From assembly GCA_029379385.1 (NCBI GenBank), contig CM055612.1, forward strand, positions 8,184,001 through 8,248,000: a stretch of 64,000 nucleotides of DNA. The letters run 5' to 3'. Both the position numbers and the translations under genes were made by a program. Below the pieces are notes generated by a model. That model did no database searches. It worked only from the letters and a program-made list of their open reading frames with translations, and was not told the DNA's origin. Positions 57,928 to 64,000 of this stretch are shown piece after piece. The DNA is from Quillaja saponaria (taxonomy: Eukaryota; Streptophyta; Magnoliopsida; Fabales; Quillajaceae). Within the stretch, counting starts at the first letter, position 1; each line of letters opens with the position of its first letter.

Positions 57928-60461
57928 ATGGTGGCCATGGCTTTAATTGGAAATAATCCTAAAATAGTACTGGTTCTTTCGGTTCTAGCTATAGTATCAT
58001 CTGCATCACAAACCATGCATCCTCAATGCCAAGATAAATGTGGGAATATTAGCATCCCATACCCTTTTGGAACAAGTGATGACTGCTGTTTGAACAATAA
58101 TTTCCTTATTACCTGTAACCCAAGCCACTCCCCTCCTAAACCATTTCTGTGGTCTAGGAACTCAAGTATTGGAAGTGTCCCTGGATGGTTATATTAGGAT
58201 ACACACTTTTGTTGCCCATGACTGCTACAATGAAAAGGGTAAGCCTGTGGCTGCAGGAAATGCTATTATCACCTTGAGAGCATTTCCGTTCTCTGTCACA
58301 GGGAACAAGTTCATTGGTGTTGGATGCGATACCTTTGCTGTCATTCAAGGAAAGAATGGAAAAAGTTACTCCACAGGATGTTTGTCCCTCTGTAATAGCA
58401 TAGATAGTGTAACAAACGGAACTTGCTCTTGCATTGGGTGCTGCCAAACCTCCATCCCTAAAAATCTGTTAGTCTATGATGCATATGTTCGAAGTTTCCA
58501 AAACCACACTGGTATATGGCGTTCCAATCCATGTAGCTATTCTTTCTTGGTGGAAGAACAATATTTCAACTTTTGCACAGCTGATCTTATTGATCTGCAA
58601 GCCAGAAGTGTTGTTCCATTTCCATCAGTTCTTGATTGGGATAGTGGGAATCAGACATGCGAAGAAGGTAGAAAAAACTTGACAAGTTATGCTTGTCAAC
58701 AAATAGCTTGTGTTATGACTCAAATAATGGTCCAGGGTACCGTTGCAAATGCTCTAAAGGTTATAAAGGAAATCCATATCTCCCTAATGGTTGCTATGGT
58801 ACTACAAATTATGTTGCTTTTAAGTTCTAATTTAGTTTTTTCCTTCCTTGCTTTTTTCTAATTTGTTTCTTATGGAGTTATTATGATTAGTTACATCTTT
58901 TGTGTTGTGTTCATGTTTTCTTTCAAGATATTGATGAATGTTCCCATCCTATTCTAAATGACTGTTCGAGAATTTGCAAAAACACAATGGGGAGTTATAT
59001 GTGTTCTTGCCCCAAGGGGCAGCATGGAGATGGAAGAAAAGGTGGAAATGGTTGTGCATCTGATCAACTGCTTGTGATTAAGATTTCGGTTGGTAAGGGT
59101 TATATAACACTTATTTTAGCTCTTCCACTTCAGAATGCGACCCTTCTTCATAATAAGAGAAATTATCCTTTTCAGCAAGCACATGACATGAAGAACAAGA
59201 GTTTTTCTTTAAGCCAACCTCAAATAGCTTTTCATGCCTGTAATTACTTTACTGATTTGGCACACAGGTGTTGGCATAGGCATTATGGTAGTTGGTAGTG
59301 GTTGGCTGTACTGTGGAGACAAGAAAAGAAAACTCATGAGGCTCAAAGAGAGATACTTTGAGCAAAATGGCGGCTTAATGTTACAACGACAACTCTCAAA
59401 GCGAGAAGGATCCACCACTGAGACAGCCAAAATCTTTACTGCACAAGAGCTTAAGACGGTCACTGACAATTTTGATGAGAGCAGAGTCATTGGCTGAGGT
59501 GGATATGGTACAGTTTATAAGGGAATATTGCCAAATGATCCAGTTGTTGCCATCAAGAAGTCCAAATTCGTAGACTGCAGCCAAATTGAGCTATTCATCA
59601 ATGAAGTGGTTGTATTGTCCCAAATGAACCATAGGAATGTGGTAAAACTCTTGGGTTGCTGCCTAGAGACAGAAGTCCCATTGCTAGTTTATGAATTTGT
59701 CAGCAATGGCTCCCTTTTCAACCACATCGACAATGCAAACGAGGCATCTGCTTCTGTACTTCCCTGGGAAATACGTTTAAGAATAGCAACAGAAACAGCT
59801 GGAGTGCTTTCATATTTACATTCTGCAGCTTCTATGCCAATCATCCATAGAGATATCAAGTCATCTAATATACTCTTAGATGATAAGTACACTGCAAAAG
59901 TGTCAGATTTTGGTGCTTCAAGATTAGTTCCTCAAAATGAAAGTCTATTATATACATTGGTTCAGGGAACACTTGGGTACCTTGATCCTGAATACTTACA
60001 GACTAGCCAACTGACAGAGAAAAGTGATGTTTATAGCTTTGGGGTTTTACTTCTAGAGCTGCTGACTGGAAAAGGGCACTTTCGTTTGATGGACCTGAGA
60101 AAGTGAGAAATCTAGCCATGTACTTCCTTTGGCTTTGAAAGAGGACTGCTTGTTCCAAATTCTGGAGGATTCTGTAATTAAGGAGGGAAATACTGAGCAG
60201 CTTAGGGAAGTTGCTAATGTTGCTAAATGGTGTTTAAGAATAAAAGGCGAGGAAAGACCTACAATGAAAGAAGTTGCTATGGAATTGGAGGGTCTGAGAA
60301 TGATTGGAAAGAATCCATGGTTCAATGCTGAATCAAATGCAACAGAATACTTGCTCAGTGAAAACACAGATCATATTGCCTTTGCTGATGGGCATTGTAC
60401 TTGTGTTGGAAATGATAGCATGGGAAACAATGGGATGTCACATTTATGTGATGGGAGATAA
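57928..60461 (+). pseudogene. WAK-like: Wall-associated receptor kinase-like gene, inactivated
   Basis: WAKs are plasma-membrane kinases that bind pectin outside the cell. The exon structure is typical: exon 1 (57928-58798) with signal peptide and GUB_WAK region (CGNISIPYPFGTSDDCC), exon 2 (58928-59092) with an EGF-Ca domain (DIDECSHPILNDCSRIC), and exon 3 (59268-60461) with the membrane segment and kinase. Kinase motifs: [44 protein letters not shown]. Lesions: a frameshift near 58157-58175, another near 58697-58705, TGA at 59495-59497 in the glycine-rich loop ([12 protein letters not shown]), and frameshifts near 60075 and 60130. Five independent lesions make it clearly dead. The intact relative is at 62930 in the opposite direction. 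Confidence 0.92.
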
Positions 60462-62046
60462 CGATTGTTATTTGCAATATTACTACTTTCCACTGGTTTC
60501 CGTGATGCCTCCTTAGGAAAAGAAGTAGGATGACACATCTGTACCGGCACGATTAGAGTCGGATTGGCATACTTCCTGCAGCATTATCTACTATCATTTA
60601 CATTCAGTTCTCTTTGTTCTTTAGTTTTGTACTTTGAAATCATTTAGCAGGTACATAATATTATAAAAGCTAGTTCTCTCTGTTATCGATCATTCCAGAC
60701 ATCAAATTTCCTTGTAAACCATATGTATGAAGTACTTGGGTTGATCATATTTTCTGCCTCAATATATTTAGGGAGCTGTTATTTTCACAGAAAAATCATA
60801 TATATGCACCACGTCTTAATTACCAGTAAGATTGATAGATCAAAGTATCCTTAATTAAATTAAGTAATAAGTCAACCAAATAATAAACTCACCATTAATG
60901 TCATTCTATTTTTGAGATGTCATGTGTTGATATTTGAATGGGTGACACAATAATAGGACAGGATATCTGAGTCTAATCTCGTCGTATAAGCTTGGCTTAC
61001 CAAATTCTATCACACCATTTGACTTTTCTTTCCTTTTTTCCTAACAAACTCTACTTATTCTTAAAAATTAATCACTTAAGGCAGCAGAAGGAGGTATATT
61101 AACTAAGACACACACAAGCATTGTGGGACTTTGTCCCAATGTGCTTGCTTGCTTGCTGCACATGCATTCCAAATTATTTTGCTAACAAATTACTTGGGAC
61201 GAAAACTTAAGACAACAACCAGAGATATATTAACAAACTCTACTTTTTTTTTTTTCATCTTCAAAAAGAAGTGTACAAGTACAAATATATATACATATAT
61301 ATCATTGTGACTTAGATAAAGTTGATAGCCTTCATTTACTAGGTTAATTTTGAAATAATAAAAATGTCTTATTCATTTAATTTGGAGTGCTCAAACTCGG
61401 CACTAGAGGATGAAGACATGTACCAACAGCTTGAGCTAAGCTCGATAGTGAGATAACAATTTTAAAATGACCTATTTTGACAACCCAATTACTCGCTCTT
61501 TCTCTTTTATTTTGGATTAGTAATTCTTCTTTGATAATAATCAACTTTGATATTTATAGACATCATTTTACCTATCAATGTAGAATTCTAAATAGATTAA
61601 TTGGCAGCTCCCATAGTATCATTTTCTCTTCTTGTTTTATTATATTTTTAATATAGAGGAAAACAACCCTTTTTTAATTTAGCCAATGAAATCATAACTC
61701 AATTGGTTAAAATGAAGGTGTATAGAAATCTGAGCAGATTTACAATGTGTGATTCATTTACTTTAAATTTATGAGTTGTTTTCCCATCCTTTATGTGACA
61801 AAATTTTAATATAATATTATTAATTGTTAGATTAAGAGTACCCCTTCTATTATGAATTGTGATCTATAATTAGATTTGATGTAAATAATATTTAACTACA
61901 GTATAAAAAAAAAAAAAAAAAAAAGGACCATTAGAATTTATGCTAGATGAAGTAACAATTAGTTGGCGTTATTTTGTTTGAAGAGTGCAAAAATTACTTT
62001 TTTTACATGTGAAATAATGTTTTTATTTATTTTTATAGATAGTAAA
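60462..62046. other. Region between the convergent WAK-like genes
   Basis: The region holds the 3' flank of the WAK pseudogene and AT-rich DNA. gcttgcttgct near 61144, poly-T near 61243 and a 21-base poly-A near 61904 are low-complexity only. No gene seen. Confidence 0.5.
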
Positions 62047-62226
62047 ATGGAAGACCAACTCAAATTTAAGTTGAGAAGTCTACATCCTTTCCTTACTATA
62101 TTATTATGTTCTATTTTTGTTGAGGTGTTCCCTCTGTTTACAAGTAATGAGCTCCCATCAAGGTCTTTTAATAAGACAGGCAAGTCTTTTAATAAGACAG
62201 ACAGGACCACTATCAATCAACCATAG
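62047..62226 (+). CDS. Possible small secreted peptide, 59 aa
   Basis: ATG at 62047 gives MEDQLKFKLRSL, a hydrophobic stretch (FLTILLCSIFVEVFPLF, about 15-31) that could be a signal peptide, then a polar tail with a doubled SFNKTGK/SFNKTDR. The upstream frame reaches back without ATG to a tttatag that could be an acceptor. I recognise no peptide family; the length is near what chance gives in this window, so this is a weak call. Confidence 0.25.
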   Translation: MEDQLKFKLRSLHPFLTILLCSIFVEVFPLFTSNELPSRSFNKTGKSFNKTDRTTINQP

Positions 62227-62929
62227 AAACCACGAAGACAGAGACATTGAATTTCAATAAGGACAACAACAATATTAGATACTCCAGTTTGATGTATGTC
62301 AGAATCATTCTTAATTTGTTTTTAGTTAATTTTGTATTCATAATTGATACAGCTCAGTTGACTTGGTCATTAAATATTAAACGTTAAAATTTAGTACTTT
62401 ATCATTGGTACATCCAGTTTGCCAGCTAGGACAAAGCACAAATCCTTCCACTCATCTGGTGCTGGAATTCATCAAAGCATGAAATTGTTGCAGGTCAAAC
62501 TCTTTATCAATTAGTCGAGCAGATTCTTGATATATACAATACAAACACTTTTTACATGAAAAATCATGAGTTATTAGGTGAGTCACGTGAATGATTTTTA
62601 ATTTCTATTTCCTTTTGCATCTTAGGAAGAAACACTGGACAAGATTTTTGTTGTAATGGTTGGAACTGACATGGGCTCCAAAATCGCGATTCAACACAAC
62701 TAATACCAGCACACATAAAGATTACAAGTTAAAGGAAGCCTTGCAGTGTGTAGTGTGTACATCAAGCAGCATGCAAGTTCCCATTTCTTCAGTCTATTTT
62801 CCATGGGAACAATGAAGGTCCTATTAAAAAACACAAGGACTAAAAAAGGACAATGAACTTGATAATTCCACAGATGACGAGAAGACAACCAACTGACCAA
62901 GTACAAAAGAATATAGCACCAACCTACAT
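62227..62929. other. Intergenic DNA, no gene seen
   Basis: The right part is likely the 3' untranslated region of the minus-strand kinase gene. The minus-strand frame at 62700-62906 has no protein-like features. Confidence 0.5.
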
Positions 62930-64000
62930 TTATCTCCCTTTCTCTAAGTCATTTAGGACATGCTCTTTCATGGTATCATAAGCAGTATTTACACTTGTGC
63001 TTTCACCAGCTACATAAACACCAGACATATCAGGGAGTAAGTATTCAGACTCTTCTAAATTAAGATCCATGTTAACCCATGGATGCTTCTCTGTCCTTCT
63101 CAAACCTTCCAACTCCATTCCCACTTCTTTCATACTAGGCCTGTCCTCCCCTTTAAGTTTTAAGCACCTTGTTGCAAGCCTCGCGACTTCCTTGACCGTC
63201 TCTTTGTTTCCTTCATTCACTAATCCACTCTCGATAACTTCAAACAATCGATCTTCTTTGAAGTACGACAGGAAATACATTGCAAGACTTCTTTCCTCTT
63301 CAGGCTTATCAAATGAAAGTGCTTTCCTGCCTGTTAGCAGTTCCACAAGTACCACTCCAAAGCTATACACATCACTTTTCTCATTCAATTGGCTTGTAAG
63401 CATGTATTCAGGGTCCAAGTAACCAAGAGTTCCTTGAACCATTGTGGCTAATTCAGTTTGATCAATTGGAACCAACCTCGAAGCTCCAAAATCAGAAACT
63501 TTTGCGGTGTAACTATCATCCAAGAGAATGTTAGCCGACTTCACGTCTCTATGGATTATTGGAGTTGAAGCAGCACAGTGCAGATATGAAAGTGCTCCTG
63601 CTGTTTCAGCTGCTATCCTCAGACGGTTTGTCCAAGATATGTCTGATGCCTTGGATTCACTATGTATGTAATCAAAGAGAGTACCATTGTTGACAAATTC
63701 ATAAACTAACAGAGGAACCTCTGTCTCTAAACAACATCCCAAGAGCTTGACCACATTCCTATGATTTATTTGGGACAGCACAACAACCTCATTGATAAAT
63801 TGCTCAATTTGGCTTTGATCCCCGATTTTGGACTTCTTTATGGCAACAACTCTATTATCTGTCAAAAAGCCTTTATAAACTATACCAAAACCACCTTTTC
63901 CAATGATTAAATCTTCATCATAGTTTTTGGTTGCCTTCTTGAGCTCTTCAGCAGTGAAGATTTTTGGTGTTTGAGAGAATGTCCTTTCTTGCCTTGAGAG
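62930..64000 (-). CDS. WAK-like: Wall-associated receptor kinase-like, kinase domain, 5' end outside window
   Basis: The frame is open from the window edge to the stop at 62932-62930 (356 codons visible). It starts in the juxtamembrane region ([15 protein letters not shown]) and contains a complete Ser/Thr kinase: [13 protein letters not shown] loop, VVAIKKSK (catalytic Lys), [35 protein letters not shown] (RD-type HRD), [17 protein letters not shown] activation segment and [15 protein letters not shown]. The C-terminal tail is short. GUB_WAK, EGF and membrane parts lie beyond 64000. It is about 70-80% similar by eye to the pseudogene at 57928 and in the opposite orientation. No lesion is seen, and all catalytic residues are present. 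Confidence 0.93.
   Translation of the reverse strand, partial: LSRQERTFSQTPKIFTAEELKKATKNYDEDLIIGKGGFGIVYKGFLTDNRVVAIKKSKIGDQSQIEQFINEVVVLSQINHRNVVKLLGCCLETEVPLLVYEFVNNGTLFDYIHSESKASDISWTNRLRIAAETAGALSYLHCAASTPIIHRDVKSANILLDDSYTAKVSDFGASRLVPIDQTELATMVQGTLGYLDPEYMLTSQLNEKSDVYSFGVVLVELLTGRKALSFDKPEEERSLAMYFLSYFKEDRLFEVIESGLVNEGNKETVKEVARLATRCLKLKGEDRPSMKEVGMELEGLRRTEKHPWVNMDLNLEESEYLLPDMSGVYVAGESTSVNTAYDTMKEHVLNDLEKGR

Noticed and set aside
1..64000. CRISPR arrays, bacterial operons, ribosomal RNA or tRNA genes
   Set aside because: No evenly spaced direct repeats with unique spacers and no rRNA or tRNA structures were recognised; the window is plant nuclear DNA.

Overview
This is nuclear DNA of a flowering plant, probably a eudicot. 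Genes have GT-AG introns, non-coding DNA is very AT-rich, and the genes are plant types (YUCCA monooxygenase, gibberellin 20-oxidase, wall-associated kinases). Several classes of plant transposable element are present. I cannot name the species. Real genes are sparse: four members of one small-protein family, one membrane-anchored unknown protein and one partial receptor kinase look intact. The YUCCA, GA20ox and second WAK copies are broken.

Layout. 1-577: remnant of a LINE-type ORF1 (minus strand). 1926-2993: non-autonomous hAT element with a perfect 8-bp target duplication. 4369-13604: a recent tandem duplication carrying a 79-aa small-protein gene; the second copy is split by a 6.07-kb Mutator-like element (MULE-1, 6098-12163) with an intact transposase. 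13216-22254: a related 9.04-kb MULE (MULE-2) with a broken transposase, a broken spliced plant-mobile-domain (PMD) gene and a third, unrecognised gene. The first 389 bp of MULE-2 also sit at the end of duplicate copy A, which dates the events: MULE-2 inserted, then the tandem duplication occurred, then MULE-1 inserted. 22883-27135: probable Helitron with a ~3-kb non-coding element nested inside. 27151-30641: truncated Copia element, cut off exactly where a second copy of that ~3-kb element begins (30642). 33909-35376: YUCCA gene lacking its 3' exons. 37260-37859: possible Harbinger-type MITE. 38240 and 47078: two more members of the small-protein family, separated by a ~1.06-kb unit present three times in tandem (43440-46688). 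48769: acylated, Ser-rich unknown protein. 52451-54070: GA20ox with a nonsense codon. 55049-55604: second hAT-type element. 57928-60461 (+) and 62930-64000 (-): a dead WAK-like gene facing an intact one.

The most unusual content is the MULE pair. The two elements share promoter-proximal exons, palindrome-rich terminal repeats and transposase, but have decayed in complementary ways: MULE-1 kept the transposase and lost both accessory genes by deletion, while MULE-2 kept the accessory genes and lost the transposase. The third gene of MULE-2 (20505) has its own TATA box and matches no family I recognise. Exact boundaries come from reading target-site duplications by eye; no database search was possible.
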